Origin: Chrysomallon squamiferum
Lineage: Eukaryota > Mollusca > Gastropoda > Neomphalida > Peltospiridae
Reading direction: 5' to 3'
Assembly: GCA_012295275.1 (NCBI GenBank)
Contig: CM022665.1
Coordinates: 37,246,433-37,295,432 of the forward strand
DNA: 49,000 nucleotides
Shown here: piece by piece, positions 1 through 9,220 of the stretch
Numbering within the stretch: position 1 is the stretch's first letter
Layout of the letters: every line of letters starts with the position of its first letter
Translations under genes and position numbers: made by a program
The notes under the pieces: generated by a model
What the model was told of the DNA's origin: nothing
Seen by the model: the letters and a program-made list of their open reading frames with translations, nothing else
Database searches by the model: none

Positions 1-457
1 ACATTTTAAGTTAGCAAAAATTTTGCTCAAACTGATATAAATATATCTTCATAGATACGTATTTTTTGGAATTAAGAAATATGACAAAGTACATTGAAAT
101 CTGAATTTATATGTGAAGATAAGAAATTAATTATATTAAATGCATCTGCTTCTTTAAATATATGTTAAAGCTGTCAGTTAACAATTCAAGTACCAGACCA
201 TTTATACAGCTTCCTGAAAACCAGGTTTAGACATGTATTAATGTTTTATTTTAAATACAATTTTATTCTGTACTTTTCATTGTTTATATTTATGTTTAGA
301 TATATATTAACATAATTAAGTCTTCATGCAGAAATCTGTATCACCTCTAGTACTGAGCTTGCCTAATAAATGATCTTGCACTGTGATAAATGTTAAAGAA
401 ACTAAATTACTTTTCATAATCTAAATACACATATTATGACATTGTCACAAATTTTAC
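1..457 (-). other. TTC27: TTC27 intron 4 (partial)
   Basis: This is the 5' part of the fourth intron of the minus-strand TTC27 gene. Its donor (gtaaaa on the minus strand) abuts the exon ending at 458. The sequence is AT-rich and non-repetitive. I see no further exon, so the acceptor lies left of the window. Confidence 0.7.
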
Positions 458-592
458 CTGTAACTCTTTCAGATAATCTTGGCATTCCTGGAAGATACAT
501 TTTGCTATGTAAAGAAATGGTGTGAATCTTGCAAGCGTGTACACTGTGGCACCATCAACTTCAAGTTCTTTATTAACCCAGTTTTCGACTGT
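458..592 (-). CDS. TTC27: TTC27 coding exon 4
   Basis: Reading right to left, the acceptor ttgcag precedes the exon and the donor CAG|gtaaaa follows it. The exon is 135 nt, exactly 45 codons in phase 0. It encodes the segment beginning TVENWVNKELEVDGATVY and ending YLKELQ. The piece around EVDGATVYTLARFTPFLYIA aligns with the human TTC27 stretch I recall as TLDGESIYSLTSKPILLLLA, at the same distance from the NW.GP motif of the previous exon. This is the N-terminal helical part of TTC27, before its TPR repeats. The match of this exon alone is modest; its identity rests on order, phase and spacing with exon 3. Confidence 0.82.
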
Positions 593-1104
593 CTGCAAAT
601 ATTAAATTCAGAATTAAAAAAAAAAAATTGTATAATAGAAATCAACTTCACATTTCTGTTTAAACATTTTTCTCACAATAATTTTAAAACTAATAATAAA
701 TTTAAATTTTTTATTATTATTTTTTTTTTTTTTTTATGTCCAAGAAGTGTAAGTTAGTTTTCCTGCTAATTAAAATTTAACTTACACAAACAATAGAAGA
801 CAAATTATCAATGTAATTATATTTAATATTTGATGCTATATACAAAATACTGTAACTCTATCATAATGAAAAGAGGAAAATTATTAAGTATCTAATCTCA
901 GAATAACCAATTTTCATTTCCATTATGCAAACAAAAATAATTTAAGATTCAGCAACAATACTGAAATTAATTTCAGGGTTTTGGGAAATAAAAGTTAAGC
1001 ATATCTTTAAGGATAGCAGCATTTAAAGAATTAACAGAGTATATAATTTAGTATATGAAAGCATGTATGCTTGTGTGTACGTAACAAAGAATAATATTAA
1101 GAAC
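593..1104 (-). other. TTC27: TTC27 intron 3
   Basis: This 512-bp AT-rich intron separates coding exons 3 and 4. It has a poly-T run near 720-735 and no coding signal. Its donor (gttctt) is weak, so the exact donor is the least certain splice site of this gene. Confidence 0.65.
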
Positions 1105-1231
1105 CTGGTCATCTTCTTTGAAATTCTTGCCTAGGAATGTGATTGGGGAGTTGTCAGAAAACGGTCCTACCCAGTTATTTTGAACAAAGAGTTGCAGACA
1201 TGAAGCTCCCACTATCAGAACATCCAGCTGC
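1105..1231 (-). CDS. TTC27: TTC27 coding exon 3
   Basis: The exon is 127 nt: one base completing the codon from exon 2, then 42 codons. On the minus strand the acceptor reads ctgaag and the donor CAG|gttctt. The translation contains LIVGASCLQLFVQNNWVGP. This aligns closely with the human TTC27 stretch I recall as LGVSSLQLFVQSNWTGP and is the strongest identification of the gene. The donor does not fit the gtaagt consensus; an alternative phase-0 donor eight codons downstream (before gtacac) cannot be excluded. TTC27 is a conserved eukaryotic TPR protein, reported as an HSP90-linked assembly factor (recalled from literature); nothing in this exon tests that. Confidence 0.9.
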
Positions 1232-1688
1232 CTTCAGGGGAAAATAAATAATTATTTATTACAACATTCAAAACATATTAATTCATATGGATACTATGCT
1301 TTACCATACTCATTTCATTCATCCTATCACATAATTATTTATTCCATTTTTTGTTTTTATATTATTATTCTCTAACACTTTTAAGTGATTTTTTCAAATA
1401 CTTTCAAATGTTAAAAAGATGAACAATGAATATGATTTAATAATTCATAAATTGTTATAATCATCAACACTACAGTTATTTTTACTGTTAGTAAATTAAA
1501 GCATTTGTTTTAACTGGCATTGTTAAAATCAAAACAGTGATACTCATCAAATTTATTTTAATCTTTGAATCATCACAGATAATTTTCTTACAAAGTCTAA
1601 ACAAACATGTTCAAGTTCTTTTTCCCAATTAATTTTTGTTTCCTCTTTTGTCCAATACTGACAAAACATTTGAATATAATAAACTCAC
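1232..1688 (-). other. TTC27: TTC27 intron 2
   Basis: This 457-bp AT-rich intron lies between exons 2 and 3, with donor gtgagt on the minus strand. No exon, repeat array or RNA gene is visible in it. Confidence 0.7.
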
Positions 1689-1869
1689 AAGTGTAACAAA
1701 TCACTGCTTTCTCCAGACAGAAAATGTTCAACATTTGTCTTAATAACTGTACACAGATCTGTACAACCTTCTGCTCCTGTCAAAATCTTCAGACCAACAG
1801 GGTGACTTAAAACATCTTCAAACTTTCCATTTAAAAAACATTTTGCTAATGGTTCATCATCTGGAACAT
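1689..1869 (-). CDS. TTC27: TTC27 coding exon 2
   Basis: The exon is 181 nt: two bases completing a codon, 59 codons, then two bases carried into exon 3. On the minus strand the acceptor is ttgtag and the donor gtgagt. The translation includes VPDDEPLAKCFLNGKFEDVL and later VEHFLSGESSDLLH. It corresponds to the human TTC27 region I recall as LQLLLEGNYEAIF and, downstream, VVTFLDYSTDLDTTERQQL. The frame continues without a stop into exon 3, giving LHLQLDVLIVGASC across the junction. That continuity and the ordered similarity support the model. Confidence 0.85.
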
Positions 1870-2401
1870 CTACAAAATTAATTTTTATAATTATTAAATA
1901 TACATGTAATACATTAATGTTCGGCTTCAGCTGTTCTTTATTATTATTATTTTTTAATTATTATTTTTAATTAATTTACATCAATTCTTTCTTTATAACA
2001 CACTGTTAAAATATATTGATTTATTGCCTACATTAATCTAATTCCTACTGCATGCACATCTATTCTTTTCAAGTCATTTATGTTATTTCTAACAGTAACT
2101 GTAAATTATCCTCATTATAATGATTTTAATTACAATAATATTAATATAAAAAGATCTAAAAGAATTGTAGGAAATGGCTTGTATTCATCTGATATTTTAT
2201 CTAAGATGTTGTTTCTATTTTTTAGAATCTAACTCCAAGACTAAGAATGTATTCATAAATTACAGTTATTCGACTTTGTATATAAGTAATTTAGATCTAT
2301 CATTTGGTGTCAATAATACTAGTAATAGTAATATTACTAAATTTTTATTTTTATTACTAGCAGATTGTTTAGACAACCTATGTCAATCGTAATCAACGTA
2401 C
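1870..2401 (-). other. TTC27: TTC27 intron 1
   Basis: This 532-bp intron separates the short first coding exon from exon 2. The proposed donor on the minus strand is gtacgt. An in-frame alternative donor of the same phase (ATAG|gttgtc, 18 nt further) would add six residues. The intron is AT-rich; small ORFs in it look fortuitous. Confidence 0.6.
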
Positions 2402-2465
2402 CAACACAAATAAAATAATCAATGCCTGTAAGGATAGCCAGTTCTATTTTTCTTAAGTGATTCAT
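2402..2465 (-). CDS. TTC27: TTC27 coding exon 1 with start codon
   Basis: The exon runs from the ATG at 2465 leftward for 21 codons plus one base to a gtacgt donor. The peptide starts MNHLRKIELAILTGIDY. The ELAIL motif matches the human TTC27 N-terminus I recall as MWTPELAILRG. An in-frame TGA lies five codons upstream, so this ATG is the first in its frame. The leftover G joins AT of exon 2 to make a codon for D. The exon is short, so its 3' end is less certain than its start. Its 5' UTR and promoter must lie in the about 80-130 bp to the right, where a clear promoter-motif cluster is found. Confidence 0.72.
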
Positions 2466-2542
2466 TTTTATAAATGTTATTCACTACAGGATTCTTCGTT
2501 ATAAACATAAACAGATAACAGAACAAGAACCATTACAATCAA

Positions 2543-2589
2543 CACGTGCTGATTAGCCAATCGGACATATCATGGCGTCGCGCAGGCGC
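2543..2589 (-). promoter_or_regulatory. Probable TTC27 core promoter: E-box, CCAAT box and NRF1-like site
   Basis: Within 47 bp there are three recognisable elements: a palindromic E-box CACGTG (2543-2548), AGCCAATCGG (2555-2564), which fits the NF-Y CCAAT consensus, and GCGCAGGCGC (2580-2589), one mismatch from the NRF1 core GCGCATGCGC. It is among the most CpG-dense spots in an otherwise CpG-poor region and lies 78-124 bp upstream of the TTC27 ATG. Such motifs are typical of housekeeping promoters. Function is inferred from motif match and position only; PACS could also use it. Confidence 0.55.
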
Positions 2590-3418
2590 ACTTGAGACAT
2601 GTTTATTATTTCCGTTGTAAACATTACAAGAATATTTCACTAAGAAATAATACTTAACACATGTATTTATTATATAAATTAAATTTATATGAAATAATAT
2701 AGTTAAATTTATATAAGCTGCTAAATATTAAAGTTACTTTTATTTCACTTCACATCGACAGTTTTTACTTACAAAGGATGATGTCTATATTTAATTTCAT
2801 TAAAATAATGAAGTTTGATTTAATAAATGAAGACGTTAAAACGGTATTTTAAAAAAGTGAATAGTTAAACAATCTGATAATTAAACATGTTTAAAATAGT
2901 AATAATCAAATTTTGTATCAGTAAAATAATAATAAATAAAGTATCGAATAATTAATCAAAAATTAAAATCAGCTGTCAGTTAAACTAATGACACATTAAC
3001 ATTTCTGGCTACTTGTAGTTGTAGCTTTATTGATTGTATGAATTTATCTCTGTTGGTTATGATCTATGAGAAGAGCAGGTGATTTGGAATCATTGTTTTG
3101 ATGCTGTTGCATTGTTTTGATGCTTGGCTACTGTACCAACGCGATTCATAAACGCTGTTAATACTGAAATTTGATGTACAGAATATCAACAACAGTTATT
3201 ATTTTACTCAAAACAGAGACTGAGATGAAGTATTTTCCTTGTTCTTCGTCGAGCGCTATATTGCTAAAAAAAAACAATTATTTAATTTTATTTAATTTTT
3301 TTAATTTTTTTTTTTTTTTTTTTATTACTTTATATATATAGATAGATTGATTTGTTGTTGTTGAAAAATGCATACTTCTTGTTAACGGTTTAGCTAGGTG
3401 AGCTGTCGACTAGCCATA
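2590..3418. other. Intergenic region between the divergent TTC27 and PACS genes
   Basis: The stretch is AT-rich with no supported gene. It contains a T-rich tract around 3293-3323 and a CpG-containing spot (tcgtcgagcgct) near 3247. Untranslated first exons of either gene could lie here, but none can be called from sequence alone. Confidence 0.5.
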
Positions 3419-3950
3419 TTATAAAGCAAGATACAAAGCATCATAAATACAAATATGAACGAAATGATCGAATTTGACAGATGCAACCAAGGCGACAGCT
3501 CTAAGTTTAATGCTTACATTTATAACATCTTTAGAAATATAATTTTTGAGGTTGTTGTTGAATATAGACGGCTGAAACACATTCTCTTCATGATACAGAG
3601 TTCTGAATTTTACACGAAAAATAAAGTTATCGATAAATGACATATAAATTTGTTGACTTAGAATTTCGTTGATATTTAAGTCTAACAATGACACCAAGTC
3701 ATCATTACTTATAAATCTTTAATCCGTGCTGTTGATTTTCGAGTGAGATCACAGTCTCATTAGTCTTATTCACAAATGTCGATTTGTCCCGCGGGATTGT
3801 ATCTATTCTTATGTGAAGCAGATGTTTATGTTTGGTAAACATTTTCCGTGATATAAAATGTGTTTTTAAGTGTTTTCCAGTAGAGCAATATGTCACTGGA
3901 TCAAAATGATATTCCGTGAATTTGGAACCATTTAAGTACCAAATAAACAA
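3419..3950 (-). pseudogene. Two abutting minus-strand ORFs in different frames, possible broken gene relic
   Basis: The first ORF (3950 to 3705) encodes about 80 residues and the second (3697 to 3419) about 92, on the same strand but in shifted frames. The second frame is already open after a TAA near 3720, so the two open stretches overlap where the first ends. Neither is a low-complexity translation; compositions look ordinary (for example NINEILSQQIYMSFIDNF in the second). Both open with TTG rather than ATG. A 61-codon ATG ORF also runs antisense at 3455-3640, which weakens the case. I recognise no family. It may be a frameshifted pseudogene, a mobile-element fragment, or chance. Confidence 0.2.
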
Positions 3951-4518
3951 AGATTATGAGCAATTGTATATTTTAACAGAAATTCAAGTTGAACTTAATA
4001 AATATCATAGTCGTATACAGAATCTTTGTCTGTATGTGACCGATTGTAAGTGAATGTCTAAGAGGCGCACGCAGGCACATACACCTTATTGTAGCACCAA
4101 TGTTTAGAATTTATTGTTGTATTTCTTACCAATTTGAATGGCGCCGTATGTAATATAATTAGTAACCAGTGACAATTACGTGCGGTTACAGAGTGAACAA
4201 ACAATGTTTTAAATGTCATAATAAAAGGTCGACATAAATATTTATTAAATAAAAAATACGCAATATAATTGTGCAAAATCCCTCCTCATCCTTCACAGCT
4301 CTGCTTAGTTTATTGCTATCGATGAGCAATTTAACCATAAACCATATAATTATAATAAAAATATACATATCTGACTTGTAGCTGATGTCGAAAAAGTACG
4401 TGTAGTCAGAATTCTAACAGCAGTTATAGTATAAACTAAAAATATTGCTAAGCAGAATTCTTTGTCCTTTATTATACATACTTAATCAAACATTTATTTA
4501 TTTATTTATTTATTTATC
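3951..4518. other. Distal upstream region of PACS
   Basis: No supported gene. A 72-codon minus-strand open frame (4276 to 4058) has no recognisable similarity. A (TTTA)n run at about 4495-4515 closes the stretch. Slightly more CpG dinucleotides occur here than in the introns. Confidence 0.4.
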
Positions 4519-4737
4519 ATGATCGTAGACTATTTGAATAAGCACATTTTGTTTACTTTTCACATACCGACTATTAATCACCAGAAGCAACTTATGATTC
4601 TTTATTATGCAAAGAAACGTCAGCTGTTACAGCTTCTAACACGCTGCTACTTTATCGTTCTAAAATACCTATTTCCGGTAGAGATAAAGTACGACATAAC
4701 ATCGAAGCTTTTGGCCAAGGAGGAAAATACAAAGTAA
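4519..4737 (+). other. Possible upstream ORF in the PACS leader
   Basis: An ATG-initiated frame of 72 codons ends 28 nt before the PACS start codon, in a different frame. If transcription starts left of 4519 it would lie wholly in the 5' UTR and could lower PACS translation. The peptide (MIVDYLNKHILFTF at its start) resembles nothing I know. Whether it is transcribed is unknown. Confidence 0.25.
4671..4679 (-). promoter_or_regulatory. ETS/GABP-like site upstream of PACS
   Basis: The minus strand reads ACCGGAAAT, one base from the ETS/GABP consensus ACCGGAAGT, 87 bp before the PACS ATG. ETS sites near the start of broadly expressed genes are common; use of this one is inferred. Confidence 0.35.
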
Positions 4738-4762
4738 AGCAGAGCAGATAATCTGTCTATTG

Positions 4763-4771
4763 GCAATGGCG
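4763..4771 (+). promoter_or_regulatory. Strong Kozak context and YY1-like motif over the PACS start codon
   Basis: The sequence gcaATGGCGG has G at -3 and G at +4, a strong initiation context. It also resembles the YY1 motif AANATGGCGGC, which often lies just downstream of transcription starts and overlaps start codons. An in-frame TAA at 4697-4699 supports this ATG; the codon two triplets upstream is TTG and is not needed as a start. Confidence 0.45.
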
Positions 4772-4872
4772 GATAAGGTATCTCGGAGTACTGTGTCTGG
4801 GGCAAAACCCGTTCCCATGAAGCTATTTGCTTCATGGGAAATCGAAAAGACATCTCCAAATTGTGTCCCAAG
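4766..4872 (+). CDS. PACS: PACS coding exon 1 (start codon)
   Basis: The exon runs from ATG to CCAAG|gtatgt, leaving two bases of an Arg codon. The peptide begins MADKVSRSTVSGAK and continues PVPMKLFASWEIEKTSPNC before VPR. The second part matches the PACS2 stretch I recall as PVPMNLFATWEVDGSSPSC, the start of the conserved cargo-binding region. The N-terminal extension is only about 16 residues, much shorter than the low-complexity leader of vertebrate PACS1. A 12-bp perfect inverted repeat lies inside the exon. The start is supported by strong Kozak context and an upstream in-frame stop. Confidence 0.95.
4812..4840. repeat. Perfect 12-bp inverted repeat inside PACS exon 1
   Basis: TTCCCATGAAGC (4812-4823) is followed after a 5-base loop (tattt) by its exact reverse complement (4829-4840). 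The stem starts 46 nt downstream of the A of the start codon, within conserved codons for VPMKLFASWE. In mRNA it would form a stable hairpin; in DNA a potential cruciform. Confidence 0.9.
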
Positions 4873-7570
4873 GTATGTTATTAAGTTTATACATTCTGAT
4901 TTGTTTTTTAAAAACATTTACGAAAATGTAACTTTATTTCCACCGTGATTGGTGTTCGACGCTGTTTTCGTTTTGTCTGCTGTCACTTATCTGTCAGTGT
5001 CAGTTTTTGGAAGCTTAAAATTCCACAAAACATATATGATTGTTGAATTGTTTGTATCACAGACTTTTTAGTTAATAAAATAATTTTATTTTCTGTAATA
5101 TATTTAATTTAATTTTGTATTCTTAACATGTTATTGAGTTTTTGTTGCGATTGTTTTTGGGTTTTTTTTTGTTAACTTCAATGAAAGTATGATTAAATCA
5201 TTAACACTATCATTATTATAATATTTTCGCGCGTTTATTTTTAAAACGAAGAATATTTTTTATCAAATAATATTAATAGCGATAATAAAAATTATATTTG
5301 ATTTATTGTAAACTGCAGCTAATACATTATTTCTATAGTATTACTGCTAGCATGTAGAGCTTTTGAATGAGTAATCAGTAGTAAACACAAAAAGTAAACA
5401 TAAAAAAGTCTTTTAAATTATAACAAGTGTAAACTGTTAATAATTTCTTTTGATAAAACTTCTACAGTGTCAAAAATATTTAAAACAATAAGAAATGCCA
5501 CTTGTTTTCACATAACAACCAGTAATTTTCAATAATCTTGTTGAACATGAGTCATGGCCCTTAGGTTATATCATATTTGATTTATTGATTATCAGATGTC
5601 AGTAGAAATGGCACATTTCAATAATGTGAAAAATAAATTGCGTAAATAATTCTGAACAGTGTAGCTTTGTGATTACATAAGATATGATTCATGTTTAAGC
5701 AGGTGTGTTTTATGTTGGTGAATGTTGTAAAGGCAAAACAAAAAAGTGGGATTTTAAGTCATTGAACTTCAGCATTAATTCAGTTCCCGAATCACAAAAA
5801 TGTTTTAGTATATGAAATAAAGATAAATTTAAACTAAAACAAGGAGTAATGGTTTCAGTATTACATAATTATTTTAATGTATTAAAATTCAAAACTATTT
5901 TACTTTTTCTGCACATTTATGTTGCTATATTATAGTGTTGAAAGTATAGCAATAACTGCAATTCATTTATTTACAGTTTTAAATACTTATTTTATTTATT
6001 TATTAATTAAAATTTTAGAAAAGAAAATGTTACATTTACTGAATTAGTATATATATTTTATGTATACATGTATGAAATTATGTAAGAAGTGACTGACAAC
6101 AATTATTCATTAAACTGTTACTGCCTAGCAATCCAGCATTAAAAAGCATTTTTATTTAGTTTTGTTTTGATAAAAATCATATTTTAAACAATGCATTTTT
6201 CACACAATATTAATTCTGCATTTTTGTAATAAAATTTGTTATTGATTTTTTTGTCATTAATTAGATTGGGTGTAAAACTGAAGATGTCTCTAGTTGTTTG
6301 TAATTGTCTAATTATTTTTAAAAGAAAAAGTCTGATTTCTTTTAGGGTAGGCTGAAAGGGGTTATGATACAGAAGTAAATGAATATATCCCAAGATCAGT
6401 TGTTTTTATTTTGTTATTTCCCATAACATTATTATAAGCCAGATCACAACAATGAGTAATAGAAGTTTTTCTGTTCAGGGGAAGATATATATGTAAGAGA
6501 TTCCTTGCTATTAATCAGTAGGTATTGCCTAAGGAGCAGTGGTAATGATTTTCCAAAACAGTCACATCAGTTATCATTATATAAGAAAACATGACTGATG
6601 CCTAATTTGCATTAAAAATGAAATGTGTCATTAAATATTCATTGATTTATTTATCTGTCTTCTGTTTTTTAATTTAAAATTCTAATTTCCTTATTATGTA
6701 ATACATAAAATATACGACATACTTTTTAAAATGTTTATTTATTACCATAGTCTGACATATATTAAAAAATATGTAAGCATTATTATTATTACTGTTCAAC
6801 AGTAACTATAATTACATTATATTTTACACATAAGTTGATATAAATATGTACATTCTGTTGTATTGTTGTAATAATTATGTACAATACATTATACAGGACA
6901 GTTCATTAAAATGTTCTTTTGTCTTCATTTTCTTCATTCCTTTATTTTTTTATTATAACATTTATTACTACTGTACAAACACCATTTCAAGCAGAGTGAT
7001 ACAGCAGTGATCAATACAATGTAATTTTAAAATATTCATTATGACTGAATAAAGTTAGAATTATAAGATGTAATTTAAGAAATTCTCACAAAATATCTGT
7101 TCATGCAAGGTATGCTTAATGGTACTTGATTATATAAACTGTTGTTCGATATCCATTGCAGGCACATTATAGTTACCAAGTAAAGTATTAACAAGCAGGA
7201 TGTGGATATGTTTCTAATCTTGAAATAAACTATGATTATTTTCAAAATGTTTTGCTGATACTGATTCTGAATATGAGTGAAGACAAATAATGTATTAAAA
7301 TGGTTATTATTATGTGATTTCTTGAAAGCATACTACACTGATGTGAAAGCAGTGAAATGGTGGCTTTTCTCAGTTCTTCAGTGACAATGTCAAATTTAAA
7401 TTTGCATCAGTTTTGTTTTGTTAGGATGGTGCTGACAAAGGCATATATGGGTGTATGAAGGTCAACAAATGCTGACAAACTGTTTTGTAATCCATTTGAA
7501 TAAAGTCTAGACAGATTTTGACATTGAACTAATTTAAGCTTTTTCGATTACCCAAGGCCTTTCCAGTTGC

Positions 7571-7602
7571 AGATCAAAGACGGCTGAAGCTGTTTGTAAA
7601 CA
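7571..7602. promoter_or_regulatory. Candidate intronic element with TCF/LEF-like and FOX-like motifs
   Basis: AGATCAAAG (7571-7579) fits the TCF/LEF consensus and TGTTTGTAAACA (7591-7602) contains a FOX-type TGTAAACA. They lie 20 bp apart in a non-repetitive block of intron 1. Short motifs occur by chance in AT-rich DNA, so this is only a candidate. Confidence 0.2.
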
Positions 7603-9116
7603 TGCACGCTTGTCTTTCCAGTACAGTTGCTTACATGTGTTGTAACAAAGAAATTTCACACCACACAAATGCTGTATGTGTGAAGTCTGTGTGAATGGCA
7701 GACTAGCACATGATTGTCACATTTAATAAATTTAACCACAGTTAAATGTAGTTTTATGTCAGTGCTTTGTTCAGTTTAAAATGGCATTGCTAGAATTACT
7801 TGTTAAATCTTTTTTTGAATAACAAAATAGATGTTTTCAAATAATATTAAACTTAATGGTTTAATATTCTGTTTTAGATTAAATTACATTTAACTCTAAC
7901 CTGTAGCTGTGTTTAATGTGTGTTAGTATATTAGCCTGCTTCAGACAGACACACACACTTTGTACACATATATTTGAACATTTATAGAATTTCAGTTGTA
8001 ATGTATTCACGTTTGGCATGTTGTAATTATGAACTTGAACCACTTGAATGCCTTTGTTAGTTCTGGTCAGCTGCCAGCTCACTGTCAGCAGATGCTTGTA
8101 TTAACAATGAACAAACCATCATTATAAGTCATGTAATGAGTTTGTGCACATATATCGCAGCAGTAATCAATTATATAAACTGTTCTTACACATCCAAACT
8201 ATTGTGGTCTCAGGAATTCATAATTGTAAAAGCTGCCCATAAATATTACTATTAAAAATAGTGAAAAGGGCATTTGTTATGGTCATGCAGGAATAAAAAT
8301 AAAAATTCTTCGCGTAGAGTATTGATTTTGAATTTTATGGCAAAGAATTGCTGGCCATTGATAACATGAATTGTTTTTCATGAAATTAGTAAATTATGGC
8401 TTATGTTGCAAAGTATATTGATAAGGATGCTTTATAGGCAAAGAATATATTTTTGTGTTTTTATGTGAATATACGTGTGTGTGTATATGAAATATATGTT
8501 ATTTATTTTTATTATTATCATACTGCTTTTCCATGCAATATCTGCTTAGTGCATGTGTGATTCTAGAACAGTTTATGTTTGCTAATATTTTCTCGTAAAG
8601 CTGAACTGCACGGTAAACTAGGTTAACAGACTTCTGTGTGTGTCCTGGCTAGGGAGGCAATTGGTTCCTTGATTTAATCAGCAGTGTTCAAGGGCTGCTG
8701 TCCACATTGATTGTAGAATGGCATTTGTTGATAACTGCAATATCACCGGTCAGCTGATGTGAACCAGTCTCAGAACATCTCACTAATAACATGTACTTAA
8801 ATGGCAAATGTTGTTATTAACATGGTGAACTTTTCCTTCAGCAGAAACCATTTTGAAGATTTAAGGGAAAAAAATATAATAATAAAAGGCACGATTTTAA
8901 GAGTTTTAATAAAAAAAAAAATATATATTATTTGTTTTTTTTTATTTTTTAAATAATTTAATATTTCAGAAAGTAGTTAATATATTTGCTTTGTTGTTTG
9001 TGATTGTTTTATTTTTATTTTCCAAATAATTTATTTTTTTAATCTGATTTGCACTGGTTTGTTTTCTTGGAACATATAACAGTGAACAAGTGCCTTTAAA
9101 TTTATAAAATGATTAT

Positions 9117-9220
9117 TGTTGTTGTTGTTATTGTTATTGTTATTGTTATTGTTATTGTTATTGTTATTGTTATTATTGTTATTGTTATTGTTATTGTAAT
9201 TAGTAGTAGTAGTAGTAGTA
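9117..9220 (+). repeat. (TTATTG)n hexanucleotide followed by (TAG)n microsatellite
   Basis: A nearly pure TTATTG/TTATTA hexamer tract runs to about 9198 and is followed by a TAG trinucleotide run at about 9201-9220. It is a compound microsatellite in PACS intron 1. Confidence 0.95.

Noticed and set aside
2540-2620. A short minus-strand ORF starting MSQVRLRDAM as the TTC27 start
   Set aside because: It stops after 15 codons and has no TTC27 similarity; the ATG at 2465 gives the ELAIL motif.
4760-4765. TTG two codons upstream as the PACS start
   Set aside because: The ATG at 4766 has strong Kozak context, and a nuclear gene would rarely use TTG.
4647-4917. Two minus-strand ORFs opposite PACS exon 1
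   Set aside because: They are antisense shadows of exon 1 and its flanks.
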